The notes beneath the pieces were generated by a model. That model saw nothing but the letters and a program-made list of their open reading frames with translations, did not search any database and had not been told where the DNA came from. The translations under genes and the position numbers were made by a program. From positions 315,838 to 379,837 of the forward strand of contig KQ964251.1 in the NCBI GenBank assembly GCA_001566295.1: a stretch of 64,000 bases of DNA. Reading direction: 5' to 3'. This document shows, one piece after another, positions 22,887 to 34,366 of the stretch (within the stretch, counting starts at the first letter, position 1; each line of letters opens with the position of its first letter). This DNA is from Microdochium bolleyi (taxonomy: Eukaryota > Ascomycota > Sordariomycetes > Xylariales > Microdochiaceae).

Positions 22887-24320
22887 TCATCGTTGCACTT
22901 TGCCCCAGAAATCAAAGCTCAGATCTTCCTCCTTGTAGTGGTCGCTAATGATGCTGTGAAGGTGGTCGCGAGAGTGCGCTCCGCTGAATCACAACAAGGT
23001 CAGTATTGGCCATCCCCTTGAGTCAGCAGATCTTTCACTTACAGGTTTGTAATGTATGAGTCGACCAGCTCGCCGGGCACGAACTCGGAGACCGCATTGC
23101 GTATCCTGACAGACTTGACTAATGCTCCGTCGGAGAAGTTGACATATTTCGAGGGAGTGCCCCATTCTATAATGGACTCCTGGTTGAACTGGCTCTCAGG
23201 GCTCAATTTGTACACGCCAGCCAGCACAACCACGGGACGACCGAGCTCGTGTGCAGCCCTGGCGATCACAGCCGCGCCGGAATCAACAAGCACGCCACCC
23301 TTGGCAGTGATGGCTCGCGCCCCCATAATGACTTTGTTGACCATAGACATGTAAGCCATGAAGCCGGTATTCATTACCGTGACCAATGTTCCGCCGCTGG
23401 TAGCCATCGCTTTTCGCAATGGCGCGTACTGGTCCTCGTCCTCGGGGGACGCATTGGACGATGGATCGACAGCAAGGAGCACTGTGAATTTGCGCTTCGA
23501 AGCTGCCCGTGCCAGAAACCGCTGCACCGTTCTTGAAGGTTGGTGCACAAGGACGTATTCACCGGGATGGATAACAATCTCCGAGTAGGCCAGGATCTGC
23601 TCGTCCACTTGCTTGATTTCATCCATAATCTCCTCAATGCCATCAATGATCTCCGACTTCAGGGCAGAGACATTTGTCGACGGCCCTTGCGCTAGTGGTG
23701 TAGATGTTCCAGATCCATAGCCAGGTGTTGACAGACCAGACCACGGAGCGCCGTTCGAGTCGGGGTCGGAAAGCAGGTTGTACATGGACTGCGTCCTCGT
23801 GTTGAACATGGGCGGCCGGGAACTGCCCTTGCCGACGGGACTTGGGGGCACCGATGGTTCGGCATCGCGGATGTCTGCAAAAGACTGGCTCGCAGATTCG
23901 TTCTCGTTCCGGTCCTCGGATGCCTCATCGCGGATCAAACCCAGTACTCTTCGCACAATATTGCCTGTAACAAGCTCTCGGGGCTGCGCGGCCACGAGCT
24001 TTTTGCCGACGAGCTGGACGCGCCCGACGAGTTGGTCGACGTCTGACCACTTGTCTCTCGCAACGACTTGCAGCAGCACTCGAGCTGTCGCGATGGCACA
24101 GGCTTCGGAGCCTTGTATTTGCCGCCTCTTAATCAGCCTAGATCATGTGGGATGCGTTAGCTGCCCGCCGAGCCTCTGTCTTGTAACCATACAGCCCAGT
24201 GTGCGAGTGGTGGTAGCCGTACGAAATGAGGTTCTCGACCGATGCATCGACAGGCCGGCTCTTGAGCGAGTCAAGAAACTTGTCGAGGTTGGGCGCAAAC
24301 CCGCCCTTCGGAGGCGCCAT
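22887..24320 (-). CDS. GCD7: Translation initiation factor eIF2B subunit beta
   Basis: Regulatory subunit of the decameric eIF2B complex, the GDP/GTP exchange factor for eIF2 and the target of phospho-eIF2 in the integrated stress (general control) response. Three exons on the minus strand, 24320-24223, 24137-23043 and 22983-22887, give 429 residues. The N-terminal helical part joins as FLDSLKSRPVDASVENLIS-LIKRRQIQGSEACAIATARV, which confirms the first intron. The C-terminal Rossmann-like domain contains VVVLAGVYKLSPE, GALVDSGAAVI-like and NAVSEFVPGELVDSYITNL, and the last exon adds the conserved tail ending DFWGKVQR. A low-complexity Ser/Gly/Pro insert (about residues 115-170) separates the two halves. 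The beta assignment, over alpha or delta, rests on the length and PGELVDSYITN ending. Confidence 0.92.
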
Positions 24321-25817
24321 TCTCGAACACGGCTGCTGTACCTATCGCACAAGGTCTTCGGTAGTGTATGCGATGACTGGGACGTGGTGGCCTCGAGGCT
24401 CTTTCCGTAGGCGCCGATATCGATTGAAGATGGTGGGGTGGTGGGCTGTCCGAGGGGTTGCAGCGCCGATTGTGGTCGCAACGAGGGTTTTGCCGAGCAA
24501 GCAGCTTTGACTACCTTGAGTAGTGCTGTCGCAAGAAAAGCGTCCGATGTCAGTTTGCACACGCTGTGCTGGTTCCTAAAGCCAGTCTTGAATCCAGAAC
24601 AAGCCGTCGTTGCTGTGCAGAGCAGAGCTGGCGCAAAAGTGAGTCAAGGCCCCGATAGATGAATTGTTAGGGCACAGTGGAGCACCGGGGCTCGACATCA
24701 TGCGCTCGAGCTCTGATGCGTGCGTCTCGGCAGATGCGGACCCGCGCTCGGGAGTGTGACTCGACTCGGTCCCAGGCTTCGTTTGAAACATCAGCATCCC
24801 CCCTCAGGGAGTACGAAGTAAGCAAAGACACCTTCTCCTCAAGCATCGGCTTGCACAACACGTGCAACAACTGCAACCTGGGATGCTCTCAGCAATGTTG
24901 AATTCGAGCTCCAAGAGCCTTGCTCCAACCCGGAAGCGGGTCGGCAAGGCCGCTGGGTGGCCCTGTCGCGGATGGGCCTATCATGCATGCATTTGCTCTA
25001 CTCTCGATGTGCTCGTTCGCCAGCCCTCCACCTGCTCGGGGTGTCGACGTCAACCAGCCATTAGCACTCTGCGTGGCGACCCCGTGGTCCGGAAGCTTGT
25101 GCAGTGCCCGTCTCGGTCCGGCTGCATGGCTGCGCGCAGGCTGGATTAGGACGCATGCCTGGACATCCCGACAAGGCTCAACGGTGCCCGTCTCCTTGCT
25201 GTCGCAATGCTCTGCTTTGACCCGTAGACAAGGTACATAGTCAACCCTGTACTTAACGCAGCTCTTGCACCTGTCGAGAAGCCCACTGTCGTCCGCCCTG
25301 TGAACAAGGGAGGCGGGTACTTGTGTGTCGGCGGCCGCTGATTCTGACTGTGTTGTGTCATGCTTGTGCTGTTGGGGCTATTTCCGAGCCTCAATTCTCC
25401 TTCGCCCAGGCACCAAGACATTTAGTTCGCGCAAAGTGGCCACTCCGATCGTGCTTCCCTCACCCACAACCGAGGCTCGAGAGGCGGGCCTGCCATCATT
25501 GCACAAACCCATCCTGCATATGCCTGCACCCTCCGGTCCCTACAGCTCCTCCAGTACTGCCTCGTCCCCTGAATTAGTGTCCTCGGAAAGCATCGACCGC
25601 GACCCAAGCTGCTGTGCGCCCGGCTGTGCCGGTTTCCAATCTTACGAAGCATCGAGTGGTCTCACCTTGGCCCAACACACCACCCATCCTCGCGAAACGC
25701 GTCGACCAATTCCGAACGTCTGCTCGTCCACCTTCTCCAGTCATCCTGTCTTCGCAGCCGCCGTCGCACCGGCTGGACGCACCAATATTCCTTCATGGCT
25801 CGCTGAAACGGTCCGAA
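24321..25817. promoter_or_regulatory. Divergent promoter region (GCD7 / NEM1)
   Basis: A 1.5-kb gap between divergent genes. The right part, from about 25400, is C/T-rich and probably transcribed as the Nem1 leader. An ATG-initiated frame at 25520-25951 overlaps the Nem1 start (separate entry). Confidence 0.5.
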
Positions 25818-25951
25818 ATGAACTCTCTCAACATCCTTTCGGCGCGAGTGTCCCCGACCTCGAGTCCTGGACCCTCCCGGACCAACTCCTTAGGGCATCT
25901 TGGTCTGGCGAGCGTCGCTCCATCGGACGAGCCTGTCGGGATCAGCGATGA
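25520..25951 (+). other. Possible overlapping upstream ORF of NEM1
   Basis: An ATG at 25520 opens a 143-codon frame that runs past the Nem1 start (25818) in a different frame and stops at 25951. It resembles no known protein. If the Nem1 transcript begins upstream of 25520 and is not spliced, this frame would repress Nem1 translation; otherwise it is chance. Only the open frame is seen; the rest is inference. Confidence 0.25.
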
Positions 25952-27521
25952 AGCCGACTCCACCGAGAAGACACCCCTCGTAGCAGAGCCATCCAGCATT
26001 GACTACGACGAGAAACACGAACACTCGACTTCCTCGCGTGCCGCCAACGAGCAGACCCCATTACTCGAGAAAAGCGATGCGAAGGACGACCGTACCCGAT
26101 CAAGCTCCTGGCGAAGCTTCCCAGCGCGCATAACAATCGCCCTTGTCGACTCCATTAGGCTCGTCCTTTCCACCATTACCGCTCCCGGTATCTACATGGT
26201 GGCATGGTTCTACGACGAAGACGGAAATTTCGCGCCTTTGCGCCAGCTCAGGAAACTGTTTGGCCAACACGGAGGGGACGCCCATAAATTCGCTGCGGAA
26301 TACCACGAGGCTGTCTCGCTAGGGGAAAGCGACTCCACGCCGAGGAGGCACGACAGCACCGGCCATGCCGGAAAACATAGCTCGACCACTTCTCGACCGC
26401 ACTTTTCGTCCGGCTCCTCGTCGTCTGGAGTGTCCTCCGAATCTGAATCAGAACTAGCCAGTAGAGTTTCGGATGGGCGGCGCAGCTCTGGCTCCAATTC
26501 CCGGCACACTCGGACAAGGTCACTCCAAGATACCGAAGAGATTGCGCCGCAACGACGATCCATACGAATAAAGCTTCACAGCGATGATGCTGTGCGGCAG
26601 AGGAAGCACAAAAGGACACAATCAAATAGCATAAACAGCGGCGGTGACGCCGATGCGACCACGGAGAAGACGCTGGCTCAGTTGAAATCCCCTACGTCAC
26701 CCGCCGGAGCCTTGACGAAATATCCGAGAACACCTGCACCACCGCGGCCCCTCATTCCCAGGCGACAGCCTTCGTACATACCGTCTGCCGAAGCTCCGGA
26801 CGTGAGGCAGATGAAGACTTTAATCCTGGACTTGGACGAGACGTTGATACACAGCTTGTCGCGCGGGGGCAGGATGGGCTCTGGCCACATGGTAGAAGTC
26901 CGGCTCAACACGACCTATGTCGCAAATGGAGGACAGCAAAGCCTCGGGCCTCAACACCCAATTCTGTACTATGTCCACAAGCGTCCGCACTGTGACGAGT
27001 TTCTGCGCAAGGTAAGGCACCACGAGTCCCCCTGGTGTTTTTGACCGCCAAGCTAATGATGCATGAAACTGTCAGATCTGCAAGTGGTTCAATCTCGTGG
27101 TCTTCACGGCCTCGGTGCAGGAGTATGCGGATCCCGTGATTGACTGGCTCGAGTCGGAAAGGAAGTTCTTCTCGGCTCGATACTATCGACAGCATTGCAC
27201 ATTCAGGCACGGAGCTTTCATCAAAGACCTGAGCTTTGTCGAGCCCGATCTGAGCAAGGTCATGATTCTGGACAACAGCCCGCTGAGCTATATGTTCCAT
27301 CAAGGTGCGTGAGACACTATGATATTGACATGTGACTCCTTCGACACGACGACTGACATTGCCATCTGCAAGACAACGCAATACCCATCCAGGGCTGGAT
27401 TAGCGACCCCACAGACAATGATTTGCTGCACCTAGTCCCATTTCTGGAAGGACTTCAGTACGTCTCAGATGTTCGGGCGTTGCTTGCTTTGCGCGGTGGT
27501 GAGGATGGACAGATGTCGTGA
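25818..27521 (+). CDS. NEM1: Nuclear envelope morphology phosphatase Nem1 (NIF/FCP1-like)
   Basis: Catalytic subunit of the Nem1-Spo7 ER/nuclear-envelope phosphatase that dephosphorylates lipin (Pah1) and so controls phospholipid versus triglyceride synthesis. Three exons, 25818-27011, 27076-27304 and 27373-27521, give 523 residues; the ATG at 25818 starts MNSLNILSARVSP. The N-terminal half is Ser-rich and disordered with a hydrophobic segment at about residues 110-135 (ITIALVDSIRLVLSTITAPG), probably membrane-associated. The HAD-type catalytic motif DLDET is at residues 338-342, followed by HKRPHCDEFLRK, FTASVQEYADPVIDWLE and DNSPLSYMFHQDNAIPIQGW, all typical of the NLI-interacting-factor phosphatase domain. 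The partner Spo7 gene is not in the window. Confidence 0.93.
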
Positions 27522-28311
27522 GCATTTCCTTGGTGGCAGAAGGCGGTGCTGTAAGAATAATGTAAGCTCGTGCCACATGGCGAGGGTGGAGTGTACGAGA
27601 TCATTGGGGGCGTGCATTCGACAGCAATTATATTGGCATTGGAAAAAGATCATTTCAGAACCCCGTTGCAACGAGCATATGCCTACAGGCCTATTCGCAG
27701 CGCATCGATTACTATTTGTATGCTTCTTCCTCGCTTTCTTGCATCTGACCAGTCCAGCATTAATGGTGCTGCCTTGCGCCTCAACAGAAGTTGCAGACTC
27801 TCCATGCGTGTACCGAGTACATCGACCAGCTACCACTTTGCGATCAACCTGGAATGGCAACGGAGGGTCCGCGTGAGCACTTGCAGTACGATTTCTCCCT
27901 TTCGTTGTTCATTTTTCATTTGTTTGTACAGAGGATCAGTGCAGCGAAGCATGTGATGTCAGCTCCCTCAAGGGAGCAGAGAAGAATGGATACCTGGGAC
28001 CGAGAACCGAAAACCTTCCCACCTGCAGCCTGGACTGGCGTTGCCAGACTGGAGGTGGGAAAGAAGCATGTTGGGTCCTTGGAAGTGGAGAACTAGCAGG
28101 GGGAGCTGGCAGCGGAGGAGCTGTTGCTCCTGGAAGTGGGCGGCGGCGGCGGCTCCTGTCGGCTGTCCCCACTGATCCTCCCACACGCATGGGAGCTGTC
28201 TACCTTAATTACGTCGCCGGCGGGACAGACGAGTGGTGAGGCTGGTGATTGACAACAACAGGCTGGCAAGAGGTCGCAGTGCGTAGTTGCACAGTCCATG
28301 GTTAGGAGACG

Positions 28312-28789
28312 AGGGGACATGACCTGAGAAGCAATTGATCAGTCATCTGATACTGTAGAGTTCTGACGGTTGGGAGTAGTAGTCCCGCCTTGAGCCGCGG
28401 CTAAGCTGCCTGACAAAAGAATACCTGTCGACAAGACGGGACTGAGCCACATCCCTAGGGGCCCAGTGTCTCGAGTCGGTACTCGCCAAGTGTTACAGCT
28501 AGAGAAGCAAGCGATGAGGGGAGGCTTGTGACGGGCGGAGGGGCAGGGGGAAGTGGTTGGTCGGACTGTGGGCATAGCGTGCGGCAGTGGGCGTTCTGGG
28601 CGCAGCGCTTGGCTAGACTTGCAGGAGGAGGAGGAGCTGGGGGGTTTGTGCAAGATCAACTACGTCATCCCCGCGTCAGGCCCGCCATTGGCACAGGAAC
28701 AACGATGGCGCACACCTGCAGACTCTTGCACGCAAGCCACGCCCCGCGGCCGGGGAGGGCAGATCCAGTTTGGAATCGTGATCGAGGGG
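28312..28789 (+). promoter_or_regulatory. Cluster of AGGGG (STRE-like) motifs
   Basis: Six plus-strand copies of AGGGG: 28312, 28457, 28517, 28539, 28545 and 28785. AGGGG/CCCCT is the stress response element bound by Msn2/4-type C2H2 zinc fingers in fungi. They lie 0.28-0.75 kb upstream of the DUF1761 gene. Binding is inferred; G-richness of the region may explain part of the enrichment. Confidence 0.35.
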
Positions 28790-28964
28790 ATCCTGGGTCG
28801 TGACCCGCCCCGGGCTGGCACCGGATTTGGGGCTCTGCCCCCATCGTGCCTTGTCTGCCTCGAGCTGTCGTCATCGCTGGTGACTGTGGCTTGTCGTGGC
28901 AGGAGCGCCAGCGAGAGACAGAGCCAGGCAGGAGCTGCCAGCTCAAGCATTGCACAGCATAAGC

Positions 28965-28970
28965 TATAAA
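28965..28970 (+). promoter_or_regulatory. TATA box of DUF1761 gene
   Basis: TATAAA about 100 bp upstream of the ATG at 29066 and followed by a pyrimidine-rich stretch, an arrangement typical of strongly or inducibly expressed fungal genes. Role inferred from position. Confidence 0.6.
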
Positions 28971-29065
28971 GCTCATTCCCCTCTCGCAGTCCTACCCTTT
29001 CCTCCTCTTCCACACCACTCTGCACAATTGAACGAATCACACGTCAATTACACAGCCTACTCACC

Positions 29066-29829
29066 ATGTCTCTTCACTGTAAGCATGCCTCATCATTGAC
29101 ACCACCGGCACTCCACGTCGCCAGGAGAGCCGGTGCCTCATGGGAAGGTGTAGCAGACCACAGTGACTGACCAGAATTTTAACCCAGACCTCCCCCCCGT
29201 CAAGCCTTCGGCCATCGCCCTCGGCACTGTCTTCAACCACGGTGTTGAGCTTGCCGGTGAGTTCACCCTTCCCCCAAAACCAGTCTAGATGACGTATCAT
29301 TCCCATCACGCGCTGCGTCGGCTCTCCTCCTCCATTTGAGCATTGAAACTGACCAAACGCCTGCTCTTGTTCTTCCAGTCCTCACACCCCTCTTCGGCCA
29401 GACCTACCAGCGCGCCAAGGCTGCCAACACCAAGGAGGAGTTCCTCCGCTCTAAGGAGGCCACTTCCGCCGCCGTTGCCTGGGGCACCTCCCTCGTCGGC
29501 TCCTCCCTCCAGGCCTACGGTGTCGGCGCTCTCCTCAACGCCACTGCCACCCTCAGCTACAAGGGCGCCGCCTACCTCGGTGGCCTGATCTTCCTCGCTA
29601 CCTCTGCTCCCACAGTACGTGATTAGCCAGCCCCTCCCTTTTCTGATTTCATTAGTCAACGAGCCTCGGACGCTAACGAGAATTGCCCGTGTAGTACATT
29701 GCCCAGCTCTTCACCGAGAAGCGTGCTGCCGAGACCGTCGCTGTCGGCGCCGCGGCCAAGGTCGTTGAGACCATTGGTCTCTCGCTCTTCCTCACCTGGT
29801 GGGGAACTCGCACCAACCCTTTCGACTAA
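29066..29829 (+). CDS. Small DUF1761-type membrane protein
   Basis: Four exons, 29066-29078, 29188-29256, 29379-29614 and 29695-29829, give 150 residues. The joined start reads MSLHYLPPVKPSAIALGTVF. Hydrophobic segments suggest three to four membrane spans: around AIALGTVFNHGV, TSLVGSSLQAYGVGALLNAT, GAAYLGGLIFLATSAPT and VVETIGLSLFLTWWG. The layout of short spans around a central AYLGG/W segment resembles the DUF1761 family of uncharacterised membrane proteins; that is my best match from memory. The gene has unusually many introns for its size, a 13-nt first exon, a TATA box and a putative stress-element cluster upstream, suggesting regulated, perhaps high, expression. The biochemical role is unknown. 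Confidence 0.8.
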
Positions 29830-30656
29830 GGGGTTCCTATCCTAGCTTCCTGCTTGCATAGCCAGCTCTGAAGATCGGATCCTTGAGAGGAGTTGAGGAA
29901 TGACTGCTCATTTGAGGTTATCATCTCGAGAGTTCCAGGCAAGGGAAAGAAATAGGAAATGTAACAATACTAACTAGCGGCGTACATGATTATTACGAGC
30001 TAGCTCATGTGTAGTTAATGTCTAAAATGAACATCAAATTTCCCAACTCTCTTCGTTCGTCAAGTAAAGTTGTGACGAGATTAGCGCATACTGTGGACCT
30101 GTCGAAGACGTGAGTTGACAATTACTTCCACCCGGCTGGATCTTGAGCTGCCTTTAAGGCCAATGTGCTTGACTTGCCACTGGACGCCCACCTCCGGACT
30201 TGAAGCCTACAATCTTGGTCCAGCCCAGTGACCATGATACATTTCGGACTGATTTATCGTGCATGAAAGTACTCACATGCCGTTACGTCGAGATGGCAAC
30301 ACGTGTAGCTTTCCCACTACATTGCACCATTTTCACGGTGGGTGGCAGTGCATGACTTTGCTTTGCTTTGACTTGATTTCATTCCAACTGGGCTCATCCA
30401 GACATGACCATCTGGGAGTAAAACAAAATAAGAAAGAAATGAACACCCGGAACGCCTTCAAGATGGAAAATATAAGATGTACACGCCCATCCCAGGTATG
30501 CGAGCGGTCCCCAGATCAGACACGCGAGCAAGTGCATGTGCAGCCATGCACGGCCTCGATGCTGCCGTTGTGATTGTATATGCACCGCAGCAGGTCTGAT
30601 CCTGCTTCTCGCTACAACCTCCTCCCCTTTTTGCCGTCGTCTGCGTCGGGACCTGC
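29830..30656. other. Convergent intergenic region (DUF1761 gene / NHP2)
   Basis: An 827-bp gap between convergent genes, relatively A/T-rich; it should hold two 3' UTRs. I see no gene. Confidence 0.45.
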
Positions 30657-31536
30657 TTACGTGAACTTGAGCTGCTTGCTCTCCTTCTGCACGAGCTTGA
30701 CGAGGTCCTTGTACACATCGGCAAAGTCCTCCTCGCCGTCCTCCTCGGCGATCGTCGCGGAGGCAGAGGCCTTGCCGCCGGTGCGCTTCTCGGTGACCAT
30801 GACGACGCTTGTGGGGCGCTTCGTGCTGCCAGCGGCGCCGAGCTCGGCGCGCGAGCTGACGAAGATGTAGGGGACGTTGACGTCCTCGCACAGCACGGGA
30901 ATGTGGCTGATGACATCCATGGGAGAGATGTCGCCTGCGAGGACGACGACGCCGGGGAAGCTCGTGTTCGTGGGACCGGCGGCGGGGGACTTGCGCAGGG
31001 ACTTGACCACCTCCTTGACACCGCGCTTCAGGGTCTTGGACTTGGCGGCTGTTCGAGGGAAGAGAAGAAGAATTAGTAAAAGATTCTATGTGGACATGGC
31101 GATCATGATGGAAGTAGCTGGCGCTTAACGTAGAGCCGGTGGCCCATCGAAATGATACGCAAGCAACGCCTGCAACAGATGCTGCGTCTGGAAATCCAGC
31201 AGTCATGCTCTTCGACTTACCTTTCCGTACGGTCTTGAGGATCTTCTTTGTCGCCTTGTCGTCGGCGAGCGGCAGGGCGAAGGGCACGAGGGCGCCGACG
31301 ATGGGGGCGGCAGGGAGCACCTTGTCTTCGGAGATCTCGACGTCCTCAGCGCCGGCGGCATCGGCCTGGAGCTGGTCGTCGAGCGCGGCGTTGACGGCGC
31401 TCTTGAGCTTCTCCTTCTTGTCCTTTTTCTCCTTCTTGTCCTTCTTGTCCTTGCCGGGCTTGGTCACGCCGTCGACCTCAGCGCGCTTGGACGACTTGTC
31501 CTTCTTCTCCTTCTTCTCGGGTTTCGTCGCGCCCAT
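30657..31536 (-). CDS. NHP2: H/ACA snoRNP subunit Nhp2 (L7Ae family)
   Basis: RNA-binding core subunit of H/ACA small nucleolar RNPs, which guide pseudouridylation and processing of rRNA in the nucleolus. Two exons on the minus strand, 31536-31221 and 31048-30657, give 235 residues. The L7Ae/L30e/Gadd45 fold is clear at about residues 105-210: KRGVKEVVKSLRKS, VVVLAGDISPMDVISHIPVL, CEDVNVPYIFV and KRPTSVVMV. The first ~60 residues are extremely Lys-rich (KKDKKEKKDKKEK) and are an addition relative to the yeast protein, which is about 155 residues; the extension is likely nucleolar-targeting or RNA-binding. A 172-nt intron splits the domain entry. Confidence 0.93.
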
Positions 31537-34366
31537 GGTTGCGATTGGTCCAGGAGACTTGTGTTATGGTGTTGCAAGGGTATTTCGGTCTGAGCTGAGT
31601 CTCTGCTGGAGTCTGGCAGAGTCTTGGGAAGGCAATTGGCTTTCTGGAGATTCGCTCTGGTTATGTGGACGTGTTGCCGATGAGCTCTGGAGGCAAAAAG
31701 TTGATGCAGTATCGCTGGTGGAACCTCGCGACGCTACCTTTTTTTCCTTGGGCCTGTTTCCTCAGAAGCTCCGAAATTTTTTTGATGGGTCGCTCATGCC
31801 TTGCCTTTGCAGCTGGCGGCCGACTGGAGCCCTCAGAGCAAGAGCTCAAAGTGGGTCGTCGAGATGGTGCTTGTTTGACCAATCATGCTCAGCGAGCGGG
31901 TCACTCAACGCTGGACCTTGGTGATCGTGGACGCAAGTCAGAACCGACCGAAGCGTCCTCGTGTCCAAGCAAGGTCATTTTTAGTACGGCGATGCCACGG
32001 TATCAATATCAGGGTATGTATACTTGGAATTGTATACGTGGAATGTCTTTCGAAGCTGTATTGCTTGCAATTCTCGACTCGAAACATAGCTTTCTTTCTT
32101 TCCAATGCCTTTTTCTCAATGGACTCAACATGACCACGTGAAGTTGGCCAACTAAAGGCAAGCTCGAAACACTTTTCAACCATCATCCCCAACAAGTTCA
32201 ATCTATTTCTAGAGATGGTAGTGATAATGCATTGCAGGCTATCGAGTGGACAAGACTCTCGCGTTCCGAAACCTTGGAAAGCAACGAAGGAAGAATGAAT
32301 TACACGTGATCAACGTTCGCGAGTCGATCTATGTCATTGTTACACTTGGCTACCATCGTTCCTTCCGTGGTTGTTGCGACTCAAGATCTCCGTCTGTAGT
32401 CGCACTTTGAGTTCAACAGGAGGACAGACAAACACACAATTTCTGCCCTTGGCAGTAAGCACGCTTAGTCACGCATCTCATTCATTATTCGCAACAACAC
32501 AGACTCAAATCCTGCCGGCCTCCTCTCAAGTACCACAGACCCCCGAGCTCTAGAACATACAAGCGCGCCCAACACCTCTGGACATGTTCTAGGCGCGACC
32601 CCGAGCGCCTGCAGGTCTCCACGAATTCCCTGAGAAGGTCGTCTGCACTGTTGTCACACGCTGCCGATCTGATCCGACGGCGCACGGATCTTGATTTACC
32701 TCCGGACCTCGTCTATCTGAGGGCCCTGCGGTTCCGTGCTGCGCATGAGCGAACAAAAGGCGGCCGAGCGCAGGATTCAAGTTAGCGCCACTCACTTCAG
32801 CCAGCATTGTGGCGCCGCGGAGGCTGGAGCAAAGCAGTGCTCGAGCTATTCGAGGACGACCAGGCTGTTTGATCTGCACGCACCTCCGACCCTTGCCAAT
32901 GCTCCCCGATCATTGTCCTTGGGCGTTGTGGAGCAGTGAGGAGTCTCACAAACTCTTGCTCGCAATGCTGCCCTCTGCCGTGCCTCTCGAACCCCTCTAG
33001 GTACTTTTCTGCTGGCTTGCGGAGTAAAAGCACTGCTCCAGCTTGTGGCCAGCCGGGTCTTGACAGTGTGTCAGTGTCGCAATGCCATGCGTGTGATGGC
33101 GCTCCCGCAACCCCTGCAGCGGAGCGGGCGCTGTCGGCAGCCTACGGAGGACGGAGTACACACAGGATCCAAGCCCACTGCAGACCAGACGACATGGGCC
33201 ACTCGTCAGCCCCTGCAAGCCTAGATCTGAAACACGACAATCCCATGCTCCAATAAACCCCACGGCCCTGGGCCCGCGCACGTCCAACGACTCTGCAAGG
33301 CATCCTTGGATGTCGTCGCCACTACTGTGCATCATCATCCGTCCTCTGCCCGGTGGGCTCGATCTTGCATGACAGGCACATTGCTGTGCGTCACTCTGCT
33401 TGGCTCGACGCACACCAGCCGGCAGCCGCAATGATCAGGACGTGTCGACAGCGACCAAAGAGCCCAAAAGCATTCATCGACAAGCTGGTGGGTAACCATT
33501 TGTGGTGATGTGACAGCTTTAAGAGTGGCCTCTCCACTTATGACCTTGCGTCTTCGGGCAATCTCCAAGGTGAAATGTCCGAGTGAGATGGAGAGGCTCC
33601 CAGAATCGAGCGTAAGCGCCCGTCCCGTATTTGTGCCACCCAGGACATCGTCGCAGGTGTGAAAGCGTCCGACAAGCTGGGACTGAGAACATGCGTGGCT
33701 CAAATGACTCGAGGAAGCACAGAAGCAACAAACCCCGTATCGCAGCCGGCCTGGGATGAAAATAATGCGAAAAAGCATGCCTGGCCTGACAGCTGAGTTT
33801 CTTGGCTGGAAGATTCGGAAGTGTTAAGTACGCAGCCTGCAGGCTTTGGCCCTCGATGGCAGACCCGATGGGCCTGATTGGGCCCTCCGACCTGAAATTG
33901 CAGCCGTCTCAGACTTCCATCCTTGTCGACTTCATGCGCACACACACGGAGTAAGGACAGGGCCGTCGACTAACACCCATGATGGCGCTATTTTCGACAG
34001 CGGTGCAACCCCGGTCCCTGGTCCGGCTGCGCAGACCTCTGCCGTGAAACAGCTGGCGGAGCCTGGTTGGATGGGTTGGACGAGCCGGCTCTGCAGTCAT
34101 ACAAGACTATGGGACGCCCTGCCACGCTCACGAGCGCATCCCGTCCTCGGCTTACCTTTTCTGCCTCTCTGCGAGATCCTCTGGCCAGTGGCGAGTCGTT
34201 CATTCGTTTGCGTCTTCAGTCATTCCCTTCACATTCGTTCATTCGTACACTCCTTCACCGAGCCCTGCCGGCTCTTTCGATTCTTGTGGCACTCTTCTTC
34301 ACCTTTTTATTCTAATGTCTTTTGCCCCTCTCTCGTAGTCTGTCAAATACGTCAACTTTTTTCGCC
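31537..34366. other. Large gene-free divergent region
   Basis: The longest gap in the window, 2.8 kb between the divergent NHP2 and DUF6536 genes. Open frames exist on both strands (for example minus-strand frames at 33335-33778 and plus-strand frames at 33846-34454), but they have biased, low-quality composition and no recognised motifs. TCATTCG-like repeats occur near 34200-34250 in the probable leader of the next gene. It may contain a noncoding RNA or long leaders; nothing specific is supported. Confidence 0.45.

Larger units (their letters stand above)
27522..29065. promoter_or_regulatory. Intergenic: NEM1 3' region and long promoter of DUF1761 gene
   Basis: A 1.54-kb gap between plus-strand genes. 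Its right half carries six AGGGG motifs and a TATA box (separate entries) and ends in a C/T-rich stretch at about 28980-29030 before the next ATG. I see no credible gene inside. Confidence 0.5.

Noticed and set aside
31139..31924. 261-codon plus-strand frame opposite and beyond NHP2
   Set aside because: Its first half is antisense to the Lys-rich NHP2 exon and its second half is NHP2 upstream sequence; no recognisable features.
33335..33945. Overlapping minus-strand frames in the 2.8-kb gap
   Set aside because: Short, Cys/Ser/Arg-biased, no motifs, no consistent splice pattern joining them.
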